Of a stretch of 64,000 nt of DNA, positions 19,027-30,295 are shown in pieces. The notes below the pieces were generated by a model, which saw nothing but the letters and a program-made list of their open reading frames with translations, searched no databases and was not told where the DNA came from. The DNA is taken from the NCBI RefSeq assembly GCF_018122595.1, contig NZ_JAGRQH010000002.1:186001-250000 (forward strand). The letters run 5' to 3'. Every line of letters begins with the position of its first letter. Positions within the stretch are counted from its first letter, which is position 1. The stretch comes from Neokomagataea anthophila. Lineage in GTDB: Bacteria > Pseudomonadota > Alphaproteobacteria > Acetobacterales > Acetobacteraceae. The translations under genes and the position numbers were made by a program.

Positions 19027-19704
19027 TCAACGTTGCGGAGCCTGCTCCGCGGCACGACGATCCTGTGCCATTGGGTCATGCGCCAGGATCTCACCCTTGA
19101 AGATCCACACTTTCACGCCGCAGGTTCCGTAAGTCGTCATAGCCGAAGCTACACCGTAATCGATGTCTGCACGCAGAGTGTGCAGCGGCACGCGACCTTC
19201 ACGATACTTTTCATCACGAGCGATTTCTGCACCGCCTAGACGGCCAGAACATGTGATTCGAATGCCTTGCGCACCAAGACGCATAGCAGACTGAATCGCA
19301 CGCTTCATCGCACGACGGAAAGCAACACGACGTTCGAGCTGCTGAGCAATGTTTTCAGCAACCAGCGTTGCGTCGATTTCCGGCTTGCGGATTTCAACGA
19401 TGTTCAACGCCACGTCGGTCTTGGCCATACGGCTGAGCTCCTTGCGGAGCGCATCGATGTCCTGACCCTTCTTGCCGATCACAACGCCCGGACGAGCAGC
19501 ATAGATCGTAACGCGCGGCTTCTTAGCCGGACGCTCGATAACCACGCGAGACACGCCTGCACCTGAAAGCTTACGACGCAGATGCGTACGCAGCTTCAGA
19601 TCTTCATGGAGCAGACGAGCATAGTCGCCATCTGCATACCAACGGCTGTCCCAAGTACGATTGACGCCGAGCCGAAGCCCGATCGGATTGACCTTATGTC
19701 CCAT
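19027..19704 (-). CDS. rpsC: 30S ribosomal protein S3
   Basis: 225 residues. [24 protein letters not shown] at the start, a type II KH domain with [20 protein letters not shown] near residue 70-90, and the C-terminal domain [22 protein letters not shown]. uS3 forms part of the mRNA entry helicase. A short Arg/Ala/Gln tail ends the protein. 52 bp before rplP. Confidence 0.98.
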   Translation of the reverse strand: MGHKVNPIGLRLGVNRTWDSRWYADGDYARLLHEDLKLRTHLRRKLSGAGVSRVVIERPAKKPRVTIYAARPGVVIGKKGQDIDALRKELSRMAKTDVALNIVEIRKPEIDATLVAENIAQQLERRVAFRRAMKRAIQSAMRLGAQGIRITCSGRLGGAEIARDEKYREGRVPLHTLRADIDYGVASAMTTYGTCGVKVWIFKGEILAHDPMAQDRRAAEQAPQR

Positions 19705-19707
19705 TGA

Positions 19708-20115
19708 TCAGGCTGCCTTCTGCTCTTTGTCGGTTTCCGGTGCTTCCGCACGTTCAGCCACAATGATCTTCAGATGGCTGAAGAACTTTTCGACTCGTGC
19801 AGAACGACCACGACCACGCGCATGAAAACGCTTCATGACAATGGACTTGCCAACTTCAGCTGTCTTCACCACCAGACGGTCAACGTCCAACTGATGGTTG
19901 TTTTCAGCGTTAGCAACGGCGCTTTCCAGCGTCTTCTTAACCTGCTGAGCAATGCGACGACGTGAGAACGTCAATGCTGCAATTGCCTTGTCAGCAGGCT
20001 GGTTGCGGATCATTGCCGCAACCAGGTTAAGCTTGCGCGGGCTGACGCGGATGTTGCGCGTAATTGCCTGCGCTTCCGTGTCCGCAAGCGTGCGGATATG
20101 CTTCGGCTTGCTCAT
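19708..20115 (-). CDS. rplV: 50S ribosomal protein L22
   Basis: 135 residues. [26 protein letters not shown], and the long tunnel-lining hairpin region [27 protein letters not shown], identify uL22. The hairpin that lines the exit tunnel and affects macrolide action looks complete. 3 bp from rpsC. Confidence 0.97.
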   Translation of the reverse strand: MSKPKHIRTLADTEAQAITRNIRVSPRKLNLVAAMIRNQPADKAIAALTFSRRRIAQQVKKTLESAVANAENNHQLDVDRLVVKTAEVGKSIVMKRFHARGRGRSARVEKFFSHLKIIVAERAEAPETDKEQKAA

Positions 20116-20117
20116 GT

Positions 20118-20396
20118 TCAGCCCCGCTTCGACTTCTTGTCGGAGCCATGACCGGTATATGTCCGTGTCGGTGAGAATTCACCGAACTTGTGACCAACCA
20201 TGTTCTCCGTTACCTGCACTGGCAGGAACTTGTGACCATTATAAACGCCGAACGTCAGCCCGACGAACTGCGGCAGAATCGTAGAACGACGTGACCAAAT
20301 CTTGATCACTTCATTACGACCTGAAGCACGTGATGCTTCAGCTTTGCCGAACAGATACCCGTCAACGAACGGGCCCTTCCAGACGGAACGTGCCAT
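20118..20396 (-). CDS. rpsS: 30S ribosomal protein S19
   Basis: 92 residues. [43 protein letters not shown] and [24 protein letters not shown] are textbook uS19, which pairs with S13 in the head. Confidence 0.98.
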   Translation of the reverse strand: MARSVWKGPFVDGYLFGKAEASRASGRNEVIKIWSRRSTILPQFVGLTFGVYNGHKFLPVQVTENMVGHKFGEFSPTRTYTGHGSDKKSKRG

Positions 20397-20412
20397 CTCT
20401 ATGTGCCCCCTC

Positions 20413-21243
20413 TTACTTACCGCGGTTGCGGCGACGGATAATCAGGCTGTCCGTCTTCTTGTTAACACGTGTCTTGTAACCCTTTGTCGGTACACCCCAA
20501 GGTGTAACCGGATGACGACCACCGGAAGAGCGGCCTTCACCACCACCATGTGGGTGATCAACTGGGTTCATGACAACGCCACGGTTGTGTGGACGACGGC
20601 CCAACCAACGTGAACGACCGGCTTTACCCATGTGCTGGTTCATGTTGTCGGGGTTAGAAACCGCGCCGACAGTTGCCATGCACTCACCACGAACAAGACG
20701 CAGCTCACCGGACTGCAGCTTGATCTGGGCGTAACCGTTGTCCTTACCGACCAGTTGCGCATACGTACCAGCTGAACGTGCCAGCTTGCCACCAGCGCCC
20801 TGCTTCAGCTCGATGTTATGCACGATCGTACCAACCGGCATAGAGCCCATTGGCATAGCGTTGCCCGGCTTTACGTCTGTGCGGTGACCCGCAACAACAC
20901 GATCACCAGCCTTAATACGCTGTGGTGCCAGGATGTAAGCCAGTTCACCATCATCATACTTGATGAGTGCGATAAAGGCTGTACGGTTTGGATCGTACTC
21001 AAGACGTTCAACCGTTGCCGCAACGTCGAACTTACGACGCTTGAAATCGACATAACGGTAGGACTGCTTGTGCCCGCCGCCACGGAAACGAACTGTCGTA
21101 CGACCGTGGTTGTTACGGCCGCCAGACTTCGTCTTACCTTCCGTCAGCTGCTTGACCGGCTTGCCCTTCCAGAGCTCGCTACGGTCAATCAGCACGGTGC
21201 CGCGTGTGCTCGGCGTCGTGGGATTAAAGTGCTTCAATGCCAT
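20413..21243 (-). CDS. rplB: 50S ribosomal protein L2
   Basis: 276 residues. The N-terminal [19 protein letters not shown], the SH3-like domain, and the C-terminal [30 protein letters not shown] carry the conserved His near the peptidyl-transferase centre. uL2 is required for subunit association. 16 bp after rplW. Confidence 0.98.
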   Translation of the reverse strand: MALKHFNPTTPSTRGTVLIDRSELWKGKPVKQLTEGKTKSGGRNNHGRTTVRFRGGGHKQSYRYVDFKRRKFDVAATVERLEYDPNRTAFIALIKYDDGELAYILAPQRIKAGDRVVAGHRTDVKPGNAMPMGSMPVGTIVHNIELKQGAGGKLARSAGTYAQLVGKDNGYAQIKLQSGELRLVRGECMATVGAVSNPDNMNQHMGKAGRSRWLGRRPHNRGVVMNPVDHPHGGGEGRSSGGRHPVTPWGVPTKGYKTRVNKKTDSLIIRRRNRGK

Positions 21244-21259
21244 GGTAGTGTACCCCGCC

Positions 21260-21601
21260 TCAGCCCAGCTTTGCGGTCAGGTCAATGGATTGACCTTCTG
21301 CGAGCTGAACATAAGCCTTCTTGATGTCGGAACGACGACCGGGACGCCCCTTGACGCGCTTGATCTTGCCCTTCTGGACCAGCGTGCTTACGCCAGAAAC
21401 CTTTACGTTGAAGAGCTTTTCAACAGCGGCCTTGATCTGTGGCTTCGTCGCCGTCAGCGCGACCTTGAACACGACCTGGTTACGTTCTGAAAGAAGCGTA
21501 GCCTTTTCCGTGATCAACGGTGCACGCAGCACGTCGTACAACGCTTCCTGCGAGAGATTCTCAGCAGCTTTGCGAGCATTCATGACGATAGGTAAAGTCA
21601 T
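21260..21601 (-). CDS. rplW: 50S ribosomal protein L23
   Basis: 113 residues. The ATG at 21601 overlaps the rplD stop (ATGA) and has AAGGAG 8 nt upstream, so the 20-residue N-terminal lead is likely translated. The core [23 protein letters not shown] and [22 protein letters not shown] identify uL23, the trigger-factor dock at the tunnel exit. Confidence 0.96.
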   Translation of the reverse strand: MTLPIVMNARKAAENLSQEALYDVLRAPLITEKATLLSERNQVVFKVALTATKPQIKAAVEKLFNVKVSGVSTLVQKGKIKRVKGRPGRRSDIKKAYVQLAEGQSIDLTAKLG

Positions 21602-22212
21602 GCCAAGCGCTCCTTCAGCCCCTCAAGACCAGCGCGCGTGATAACCAGCACGTCATGGTTGAGAATGTCATAGACGTTCGCCCCGAGCGTCGGGATGACG
21701 TCAATCTTTGGCAGGTTCGCAATTGCACGAGCGAACAGCTCATCAACCGTACCATCCACGAACAGCGCAGAGGTCAGGCCAAGAGCTTGCAGCTTTGCTG
21801 CAGCTTCACGCGTCTTGCTTACGCCGTTTGCTGTTTCCAGCACGATCAGCTTGCCATCAGCAGCCTTCTGCGACAGCGCAGAGATCAGGCCAAGACGACG
21901 AACCTTTTTAGGCAGGTCATAGCCATGATCACGGACAACCGGACCATGAACAACACCACCCGTACGGAATTGCGGCGCACGCAATGAGCCCTGACGTGCA
22001 GAACCCGTACCTTTTTGGCGGTAAGGCTTCTTCGTCGTGCCGGAAATTTCGCCCATACCCTTGGTACGATGCGTGCCTGCACGGCGCTTTGCCAACTGCC
22101 AGTGAACAACACGAGCCATAATGTCGGCACGTGGTGCTACAGCGAAAATCTCTTCCGGAAGCGTGATTGAACCTGCGCTACCGTTATCGAGGGTCTTGAT
22201 ATCGTACTGCAT
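21598..22212 (-). CDS. rplD: 50S ribosomal protein L4
   Basis: 204 residues from the ATG at 22212 ([18 protein letters not shown]), preceded by a GAGGACGAGGGG ribosome site. A TTG at 22227 that overlaps the rplC stop would add five residues. The tunnel loop [30 protein letters not shown] is complete. In E. coli L4 represses the S10 operon through its leader; no matching leader could be confirmed here. Confidence 0.96.
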   Translation of the reverse strand: MQYDIKTLDNGSAGSITLPEEIFAVAPRADIMARVVHWQLAKRRAGTHRTKGMGEISGTTKKPYRQKGTGSARQGSLRAPQFRTGGVVHGPVVRDHGYDLPKKVRRLGLISALSQKAADGKLIVLETANGVSKTREAAAKLQALGLTSALFVDGTVDELFARAIANLPKIDVIPTLGANVYDILNHDVLVITRAGLEGLKERLA

Positions 22213-22223
22213 ACCCCTCGTCC

Positions 22224-22907
22224 TCAACCGGCGGCTGCCACGGATGCTGCCGGGTACGGCGCATCGGCATGGCGAGCCTTCTTGATTGCATCGCGAATCA
22301 GCACAACGCTGTCTTTCGCACCTGGAACCGCACCCTTGACCATCAACAGGTTGCGTTCTTCGTCGACAGCCGCGATCTCAAGGTTGAGCGTCGTAACGCG
22401 CTCATCACCCATATGACCCGCCATCTTCTTGCCCTTAAAGACCTTACCAGGATCCTGGCGTTGGCCTGTAGAACCGTGAGAACGGTGACTGATGGACACG
22501 CCGTGCGTGGCTTCAAGACCTGCGAAGTTGTGACGTTTCATAACGCCCGCAAAGCCTTTACCTTTGCTCTGGCCCGTAACGTCAACTTTCTGCCCAACAA
22601 CAAAGTGAGCCGCTGACAGCTTGGTACCAGCTTCAAGCACTGCGTCTTCCGCTACGCGGAATTCCACAAGATGCTTCTTCGGCTCAACTTTAGCGCGCGC
22701 AAAATGACCACGATTGGCCTTGGTGACGTTCTTCACCTTTGCGTTGCTCAAGCCAAGCTGAACAGCTGTATAGCCGTCGCGCTCGTTTGTGCGAGCGTCC
22801 ACCACCTCAACGTTGTCAAGATGAAGGACCGTTACAGGCACATGAGTGCCATCATCCTTAAACAGCCGGGTCATACCCAGCTTCTTTGCAATCAATCCGG
22901 TACGCAT
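22224..22907 (-). CDS. rplC: 50S ribosomal protein L3
   Basis: 227 residues from the ATG at 22907 ([20 protein letters not shown]), with AAGGTC just upstream. The central [52 protein letters not shown] is the uL3 W-finger/loop that reaches the peptidyl-transferase centre. 10 bp after rpsJ. Confidence 0.97.
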   Translation of the reverse strand: MRTGLIAKKLGMTRLFKDDGTHVPVTVLHLDNVEVVDARTNERDGYTAVQLGLSNAKVKNVTKANRGHFARAKVEPKKHLVEFRVAEDAVLEAGTKLSAAHFVVGQKVDVTGQSKGKGFAGVMKRHNFAGLEATHGVSISHRSHGSTGQRQDPGKVFKGKKMAGHMGDERVTTLNLEIAAVDEERNLLMVKGAVPGAKDSVVLIRDAIKKARHADAPYPAASVAAAG

Positions 22908-22917
22908 CGTCTGGACC

Positions 22918-23226
22918 TTAGAGTTTGATCTCGACATCAACGCCAGCGGCGAGGTCGAGCTTCATGAGGGCGTCCACGGTCTGCGGGGTCGGCTCAACAA
23001 TGTCGAGCAGCCGGCGGTGAGTCCGAATTTCGAACTGTTCGCGGCTTTTCTTATCCACGTGTGGAGAACGGTTCACCGTGAACCGTTCGATATGCGTCGG
23101 CAGCGGGATCGGACCCCGAACCCGCGCACCCGTACGCTTCGCCGTGTTTACGATCTCTTTAGTGCTGTTGTCCAGCACGCGATGATCGTACGCCTTTAGG
23201 CGAATGCGGATGTTCTGGTTGTCCAT
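22918..23226 (-). CDS. rpsJ: 30S ribosomal protein S10 (NusE)
   Basis: 102 residues from the ATG at 23226 ([19 protein letters not shown]). [36 protein letters not shown] is the uS10 loop. It is also NusE, the antitermination partner of NusB. The upstream in-frame extension lies in the hairpin-rich spacer after tuf and was rejected. Confidence 0.98.
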   Translation of the reverse strand: MDNQNIRIRLKAYDHRVLDNSTKEIVNTAKRTGARVRGPIPLPTHIERFTVNRSPHVDKKSREQFEIRTHRRLLDIVEPTPQTVDALMKLDLAAGVDVEIKL

Positions 23227-23288
23227 AGTCTTATTCGTCCAACTCAAAAATTCGGGCGTCGTCCTGCTACTGCCGTGACTGAAAGGAA

Positions 23289-23313
23289 CCCCGGCCGGAT
23301 AATCCGACCGGGG
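23289..23313 (-). other. GC-rich hairpin between tuf and rpsJ
   Basis: CCCCGG and CCGGAT-side bases (23289-23299) pair with TCCG and CCGGGG (23303-23313) around one mismatch and a 3-nt loop. On the minus strand it is followed by TTCCTTTC rather than a pure T run. It probably gives partial termination or mRNA processing after tuf, before the S10 operon. Confidence 0.55.
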
Positions 23314-23342
23314 CCCTTCCGCCAACGGCGAGACGCAGGAGA

Positions 23343-24533
<1,191 letters not shown>

Positions 24534-24647
24534 CGTCTCTCTCCAAAACCCCACCTTTCCATAAGGCGGGGGTAAGACTGAAAAGTTCTTCCCAGTGAGT
24601 GCCTCAGAAAACTGAGACACTGCCGGAAGCCCTTTAGCGGGTTCTGT

Positions 24648-25124
24648 TTACCAGCGATAGTGGCTGAACGCTTTATTCGCTTCAGCCATACGGTGGGTGT
24701 CTTCGCGCTTCTTAACTGCTGAACCACGGTTGTTCACCGCATCCATCAGTTCGTTCGAGAGGCGATCACACATTGTGTTTTCACCACGCTTACGAGAAGC
24801 ATCGATAAGCCAGCGGATCGCCAGCGCCTGACGACGTTCTGCACGAACTTCGACAGGAACCTGATAGGTTGCACCACCGACGCGACGTGAGCGGACTTCA
24901 ACAGCCGGCTTCACATTGTCAAGCGCAGAGTGGAACATAGCAACCGGATCAGCAGAAGATCCACCACGGCTACGCAGAACTTCAAGCGCACCGTAAACGA
25001 TGCCCTCTGCCGTGGACTTCTTGCCGTCATACATCAGCGCATTCATGAAGCGCGTGATGACAACGTCACCGAATTTTGGATCAGGAAGGATTTCACGCTT
25101 TACAGCGCGGTGACGGCGACTCAT
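24648..25124 (-). CDS. rpsG: 30S ribosomal protein S7
   Basis: 158 residues. [40 protein letters not shown] and [24 protein letters not shown] identify uS7, the head-assembly protein at the E/P-site exit. It is the translational repressor of the str operon in E. coli. The 114-bp gap after it, where fusA would start, contains only short hairpins (for example CTCAG-TTTT-CTGAG). Confidence 0.98.
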   Translation of the reverse strand: MSRRHRAVKREILPDPKFGDVVITRFMNALMYDGKKSTAEGIVYGALEVLRSRGGSSADPVAMFHSALDNVKPAVEVRSRRVGGATYQVPVEVRAERRQALAIRWLIDASRKRGENTMCDRLSNELMDAVNNRGSAVKKREDTHRMAEANKAFSHYRW

Positions 25125-25136
25125 GCCAAATACCTC

Positions 25137-25508
25137 TTACTTCGGACGCTTCGCGCCATACAGCGAACGACGCTGACGACGCTTAGCGATACCCTGCGTG
25201 TCAAGCACGCCGCGCAGGATGTGATAACGCACACCGGGAAGGTCCTTTACACGACCACCACGGATAAGAACAACGCTATGCTCCTGCAGGTTGTGCCCTT
25301 CACCCGGAATATAGCTCACGACCTCATACCCGTTGGTCAGACGCACCTTGGCGACCTTACGCAGAGCGGAGTTCGGCTTTTTCGGAGTAACCGTGTAGAC
25401 GCGCGTGCAAACGCCACGCTTCTGGGGACAGCCCTGCAGGGCAGGAACCTTGTTCCGCTTTGCGGCCGGCTCACGGCCGTTCGCGATCAACTGGTTGATG
25501 GTCGGCAT
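25137..25508 (-). CDS. rpsL: 30S ribosomal protein S12
   Basis: 123 residues from the ATG at 25508 ([20 protein letters not shown]). The decoding-centre segments [19 protein letters not shown] and [14 protein letters not shown] keep the lysines corresponding to E. coli K43 and K88, so the allele looks streptomycin-sensitive. First gene of the str-like unit, behind its own promoter. Confidence 0.98.
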   Translation of the reverse strand: MPTINQLIANGREPAAKRNKVPALQGCPQKRGVCTRVYTVTPKKPNSALRKVAKVRLTNGYEVVSYIPGEGHNLQEHSVVLIRGGRVKDLPGVRYHILRGVLDTQGIAKRRQRRSLYGAKRPK

Positions 25509-25763
25509 GCGCCCTTCCCAATCCTTGTCTTGCTCCAGACAGAGAGCCAAAACTCCCTGTCTTCACCTATTTCTCACCGACACGCGGGCTACCCGCCTGC
25601 CTACTGCTTATCAAGCCACGAAAGTCACTTGATGCGACTTTCACGGCTTAAAAAGTGCCTACGGCCTTAGCAATCATCTCCCGAAGGAGATTAGCGGCAC
25701 CGCAAGCGATTCTTTTATCTTCGACGGCTTAATTCGCCTCGAGAGGCGGGGGTAGCCGAGGGC

Positions 25764-25786
25764 GCGGAACCTACAAAAGGTTCCGC
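25764..25786. repeat. 8-bp palindrome GCGGAACC-N7-GGTTCCGC over the rpsL promoter
   Basis: Perfect 8-bp arms with a TACAAAA centre. The left arm covers much of the -10 and the rest fills the spacer. As DNA it could be an operator. It would lie mostly upstream of the transcript, so an RNA role is less likely. Confidence 0.55.
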
Positions 25787-25796
25787 ACTAAGTCAA
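25768..25796 (-). promoter_or_regulatory. Sigma-70 promoter of the rpsL-rpsG-tuf unit
   Basis: Minus strand: TTGACT (plus 25791-25796), exact 17-bp spacer, TAGGTT (plus 25768-25773). The -35 matches 5 of 6 and the -10 keeps T, A and the final T. Confidence 0.7.
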
Positions 25797-25898
25797 GTGT
25801 TTCGGCGAAGATTGGACCGATTCTAGCGTAATCGCTAATAAATCAGATCCGAATCCACACCCCCCATTCTCTAAAGAACGGACAAGCAATGCAGCAGA

Positions 25899-28800
25899 TT
25901 ATTCTGCCGCATCTTCAACTGCAGTCGCCGGTCGTGCGACTCGACGACGGTCTTCGCTCGCTGCAATACCACGGAGACGGTTCATAACGCTACCCGTTCC
26001 TGCAGGGATCAGGCGCCCAACAATCACGTTTTCTTTCAGACCGTTCAATGTATCGATCTTACCGGAGGTTGCAGCATCCGTCAGGACACGTGTGGTCTCC
26101 TGGAAGGATGCAGCCGAGATGAAGGACTGCGTTTGCAGCGACGCCTTTGTAATACCCTGCAGGACCGGCATAGCGTTCGCAGGAGTATCACCATTTTCGA
26201 TCAGACGTTGGTTCTCAATCTCGTACTCAATACGATCCACCGTCTCACCAATCAGGTACGTCGAATCACCAGGCTCCAGAATCTCAACCTTCTGCAGCAT
26301 TTGGCGAACAATCACCTCAATGTGCTTATCGTTGATCTTCACACCCTGCAGTCGATAAACGTCCTGAATTTCGTTCACCAAGTAATCAGACAGCGCCTCA
26401 ATACCCATAACCTTTAGAATGTCATGCGGCACACGAGGACCATCGACCAATGGGTCACCCTTTTGGACAAAGTCACCTTCCTGAACGGAAACATGCTTGC
26501 CCTTAGGAATCAGGTACTGTGTCTCTTCATCCGTCTCATCGTTCTTCACAATGACACAGCGCTTAGACTTGTAGTCCTTACCAAATTCAATACGGCCATC
26601 ACCTTCAGCAATGATCGCATGATCTTTTGGCTTACGTGCTTCAAAGAGTTCAGCCACGCGCGGCAGACCACCGGTAATGTCACGCGTCTTAGAACCTTCA
26701 CGCGGAATACGTGCCAACACGTCACCCGCATGAACAACAGCGCCATTCTCAACCGAAAGAATCGAGTCTGGTGACAGGAAGTAACGCGCGTCATTGCCGT
26801 TTACCAGCTTAACAACGTTACCTGCTTCGTCCTTAAGCTGCAGACGTGGGCGCAAATCTACACCCTTTGCTGCCTGCTTATAGTCAACGACAACCTTCGA
26901 GCTCAGGCCCGTCACTTCATCCATACGCTCAACAAGCGTAATTGAATCGATCAGGTCCAGATACTCAACCGTACCCGCACGCTCCGTGATGATTGGGAGG
27001 GTGTACGGATCCCACTCAGCCATCTTCTGGCCACGTGCAACCGTCTCACCTTCACCCACCATCAAACGCGCACCGTAAGGCACACGGTAACGAGCACGCT
27101 CAACACCGTTCTCGTCCTTCAGTAGAAGCTCACAGTTACGGGACATAACGACCGGAACTTTTTGTGAGTTCTCGACAACGTTACGATTCTTAATCGTAAT
27201 CACGCCATCACGAGATGCTTCCACCATGGACTGCTCAGCACCACGCGTCGCCGCACCACCAATATGGAAGGTACGCATGGTCAGCTGCGTGCCCGGCTCA
27301 CCGATGGACTGCGCGGCAATAACACCTACAGCTTCACCAATGTTGACCGGGGTACCACGCGCCAGATCGCGGCCATAGCAATGACCACAAATACCAACGC
27401 GGCTATCACATGTCAGAACCGAGCGAATCTCGATGCTTTCAACGCCTGCCTTCTCGATAGCTTCGGCCATAGCTTCATCTACCAGCGCATTGCGTGGCGC
27501 TACGACTTCCTGCGTTACAGGGTGCAGAACATCCTTGGAGATCGTACGGCCCAGAATACGCTCAGACAACGAAGCAACAACTTCACCGCTATCCATAACC
27601 GCACGAACCGTGAGGCCACGCTCCGTACCACAATCATTTTCAACAATGATGCAGTCTTGAGCAACGTCCACCAGACGACGCGTCAGATAACCAGAGTTAG
27701 CTGTCTTCAGAGCGGTGTCAGCAAGGCCCTTACGCGCACCATGGCTTGAGGTGAAGTAATCGAGAACCGACAAACCTTCTTTAAAGTTTGCGATAATCGG
27801 TTGCTCAATAATCTCACCTGATGGCTTCACCATCAGACCACGCATACCCGCAAGCTGCTTCATCTGCGCTGGCGACCCACGAGCACCGGAGTGGCTCATC
27901 ATCCACACAGAGTTCGTCGGCTTACCGATGACTTGCTTGGAAATTTCTTTCAGCATCGCAGCTTGCACTTCATCCGTGCAACGCGACCAAGCATCAACCA
28001 CCTTATTGTAGCGCTCGCCAGCTGTAATCAGACCATCCTGATACTGCTGTTCGAATTCCTTGACTTCGTCAGCCGTATGCGAAACCAGCGTCGCCTTCTC
28101 AGCTGGGATGATCATGTCATCCTTACCGAAGGAAATACCAGCACGCGCAGCGTGACGGAAACCAAGAGCCATCAAACGGTCACAGAAGATCACCGCTTCT
28201 TTCTGACCACAATGACGATAAACCGTGTCAATCACGTCAGACACGTTCTTCTTCGTCAATTGCTTATTGATCAAGCTGAATGGGACCAGCGGATGGCGTG
28301 GCAGAATCTGTGCAATCAAAGCACGACCCGGCGTCGTCAAGATCGTTTCACGGATCTTATTACCATCAGCATCAACCGTATTCAGACGCAGACGAATCTT
28401 ATCGTGCAACTGCAACGAGCCCGCCAGCATGGCGCTCTCAATTTCAGACACATCTGAATAAGCCGGTGGCCCTGCCTTAACAACCTTATCCCCTTCGATC
28501 ACCGGTTCATCCGGCGTCGCACGGTATTCAGGCACTTCAAGGCTCAGATAGTACAGACCCAAGACAATATCCTGAGACGGCACGATAATCGGCTTACCGT
28601 TAGCCGGGCTGAGGATGTTGTTGGTGGACATCATCAACACGCGTGCTTCAAGCTGAGCTTCCAGCGACAGCGGCACGTGAACAGCCATTTGGTCACCGTC
28701 GAAGTCAGCGTTAAACGCTGTACAGACCAACGGATGCAGCTGAATCGCCTTACCTTCGATCAACGTCGGCTCGAACGCTTGGATACCCAAACGGTGGAGC

Positions 28801-30215
28801 GTCGGTGCACGGTTCAGCATCACGGGATGTTCGCGGATAACCTCTTCAAGGATATCCCAGACTTCCGGACGCTCTTTCTCAACCATACGCTTTGCAGCTT
28901 TAATGGTTGTCGCGTGACCATACTTCTCAAGCTTGGAGTAGATGAACGGCTTGAAGAGCTCCAGCGCCATCTTCTTCGGAAGACCACACTGATGCAGCTT
29001 CAACTCTGGTCCCACCACGATGACGGAACGGCCAGAGTAGTCAACACGCTTACCAAGAAGGTTTTGACGGAAACGGCCCTGCTTACCCTTCAGCATATCT
29101 GAAAGAGACTTCAGAGGACGCTTATTCGCACCCGTAATCGCACGACCACGACGGCCGTTATCGAACAGCGCATCAACAGCTTCCTGCAACATACGCTTTT
29201 CGTTACGGACAATAATATCCGGTGCACGAAGTTCGATCAGACGCTTCAAACGGTTGTTACGGTTGATAACGCGGCGGTACAGATCGTTCAGATCAGACGT
29301 TGCAAAACGACCACCATCCAGCGGTACTAGCGGGCGTAGTTCCGGCGGGATCACTGGAACGATGTCCATGATCATCCAATCCGGGCGTGAACCACTCTCA
29401 ACGAAGGATTCAACCAGCTTCAGACGCTTAACCAGCTTCTTACGAGCAGCTTCAGACGTTGCCTTACGCAACTTCTTACGCATCATCGTCTTTTCGGAGT
29501 CGCCTTCCATGACTTCTGCGTCATAGTCGAACGGATCCGGACGACCCTGCTCCTGAGCTGCGAGGCTTAGTGCGCGTTCTTCATCATTCGGGATACCCCA
29601 GTCATAGCTGGAAAGAGCCTTCTTGATGGCTTCCGCACCGATCCCAACTTCAATACCCGCATCTGGGTATTCGTCGAGCAGATCTTCACAGCGAATTTCG
29701 TCCAGAAGATACTGGTCACGCTTCTTACCGTGCTTATAGGACTCGATCTGATCAGAATCACAGACGCCCTTATCCAGCACCAAAAAGCGCTCGAAATACA
29801 GAACGGGCTCAACGTCCTTCAGCGGCAGATCCAGCATTGTAGCAATGCGGCTCGGCAAGGACTTCAGGAACCAGATATGCGCAACAGGTGAGGCCAACTC
29901 AATATGGCCCATACGCTCACGACGAACCTTCGCCAGCGTAACCTCAACACCGCACTTCTCACAGACGATGCCGCGGAATTTCATCCGCTTATACTTACCG
30001 CACAAGCATTCGTAGTCCTTAATAGGACCAAAAATACGCGCACAGAACAGACCATCCCGCTCTGGCTTAAATGTACGGTAGTTGATCGTCTCTGGCTTTT
30101 TAATCTCACCAAAAGACCAAGAGCGGATCTGCTCGCTCGAAGCGAGCTGGATCTTGATGTGATCAAAGGTCAAGGACTGGCCGGTCTGACCGAGAATCTT
30201 CATGAGTTCGTTCAT
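25899..30215 (-). CDS. rpoC: DNA-directed RNA polymerase subunit beta'
   Basis: 1438 residues from the ATG at 30215 ([21 protein letters not shown]); a TTG five codons upstream was not preferred. The N-terminal zinc site [20 protein letters not shown] is near residues 70-90. The catalytic magnesium loop [12 protein letters not shown] is near 460. The bridge-helix/trigger-loop region follows the second zinc cluster [13 protein letters not shown]. Length is usual for alphaproteobacteria, which carry an insert in the jaw/trigger-loop region. 80 bp after rpoB. Confidence 0.98.
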   Translation of the reverse strand: MNELMKILGQTGQSLTFDHIKIQLASSEQIRSWSFGEIKKPETINYRTFKPERDGLFCARIFGPIKDYECLCGKYKRMKFRGIVCEKCGVEVTLAKVRRERMGHIELASPVAHIWFLKSLPSRIATMLDLPLKDVEPVLYFERFLVLDKGVCDSDQIESYKHGKKRDQYLLDEIRCEDLLDEYPDAGIEVGIGAEAIKKALSSYDWGIPNDEERALSLAAQEQGRPDPFDYDAEVMEGDSEKTMMRKKLRKATSEAARKKLVKRLKLVESFVESGSRPDWMIMDIVPVIPPELRPLVPLDGGRFATSDLNDLYRRVINRNNRLKRLIELRAPDIIVRNEKRMLQEAVDALFDNGRRGRAITGANKRPLKSLSDMLKGKQGRFRQNLLGKRVDYSGRSVIVVGPELKLHQCGLPKKMALELFKPFIYSKLEKYGHATTIKAAKRMVEKERPEVWDILEEVIREHPVMLNRAPTLHRLGIQAFEPTLIEGKAIQLHPLVCTAFNADFDGDQMAVHVPLSLEAQLEARVLMMSTNNILSPANGKPIIVPSQDIVLGLYYLSLEVPEYRATPDEPVIEGDKVVKAGPPAYSDVSEIESAMLAGSLQLHDKIRLRLNTVDADGNKIRETILTTPGRALIAQILPRHPLVPFSLINKQLTKKNVSDVIDTVYRHCGQKEAVIFCDRLMALGFRHAARAGISFGKDDMIIPAEKATLVSHTADEVKEFEQQYQDGLITAGERYNKVVDAWSRCTDEVQAAMLKEISKQVIGKPTNSVWMMSHSGARGSPAQMKQLAGMRGLMVKPSGEIIEQPIIANFKEGLSVLDYFTSSHGARKGLADTALKTANSGYLTRRLVDVAQDCIIVENDCGTERGLTVRAVMDSGEVVASLSERILGRTISKDVLHPVTQEVVAPRNALVDEAMAEAIEKAGVESIEIRSVLTCDSRVGICGHCYGRDLARGTPVNIGEAVGVIAAQSIGEPGTQLTMRTFHIGGAATRGAEQSMVEASRDGVITIKNRNVVENSQKVPVVMSRNCELLLKDENGVERARYRVPYGARLMVGEGETVARGQKMAEWDPYTLPIITERAGTVEYLDLIDSITLVERMDEVTGLSSKVVVDYKQAAKGVDLRPRLQLKDEAGNVVKLVNGNDARYFLSPDSILSVENGAVVHAGDVLARIPREGSKTRDITGGLPRVAELFEARKPKDHAIIAEGDGRIEFGKDYKSKRCVIVKNDETDEETQYLIPKGKHVSVQEGDFVQKGDPLVDGPRVPHDILKVMGIEALSDYLVNEIQDVYRLQGVKINDKHIEVIVRQMLQKVEILEPGDSTYLIGETVDRIEYEIENQRLIENGDTPANAMPVLQGITKASLQTQSFISAASFQETTRVLTDAATSGKIDTLNGLKENVIVGRLIPAGTGSVMNRLRGIAASEDRRRVARPATAVEDAAE

Positions 30216-30295
30216 GCGCCGAAACCCCAATCTGCGCCGCGGTTTCCCGCGGACAGGTCAAAATTGTATCGTGAAGTGAAGCTACGAAGCACGGA

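Larger units (their letters stand above)
25509..25898 (-). promoter_or_regulatory. Non-coding leader and promoter region between rpoC and rpsL
   Basis: 390 bp without a gene. It contains the rpsL promoter, a GC-rich palindrome around it, and a 5-bp TAGCG-TAAT-CGCTA inverted repeat at 25824-25837. From the predicted start near 25760, the rpsL leader would be about 250 nt, long enough for autoregulatory folding. No U-tract terminator for rpoC is evident. Confidence 0.6.
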
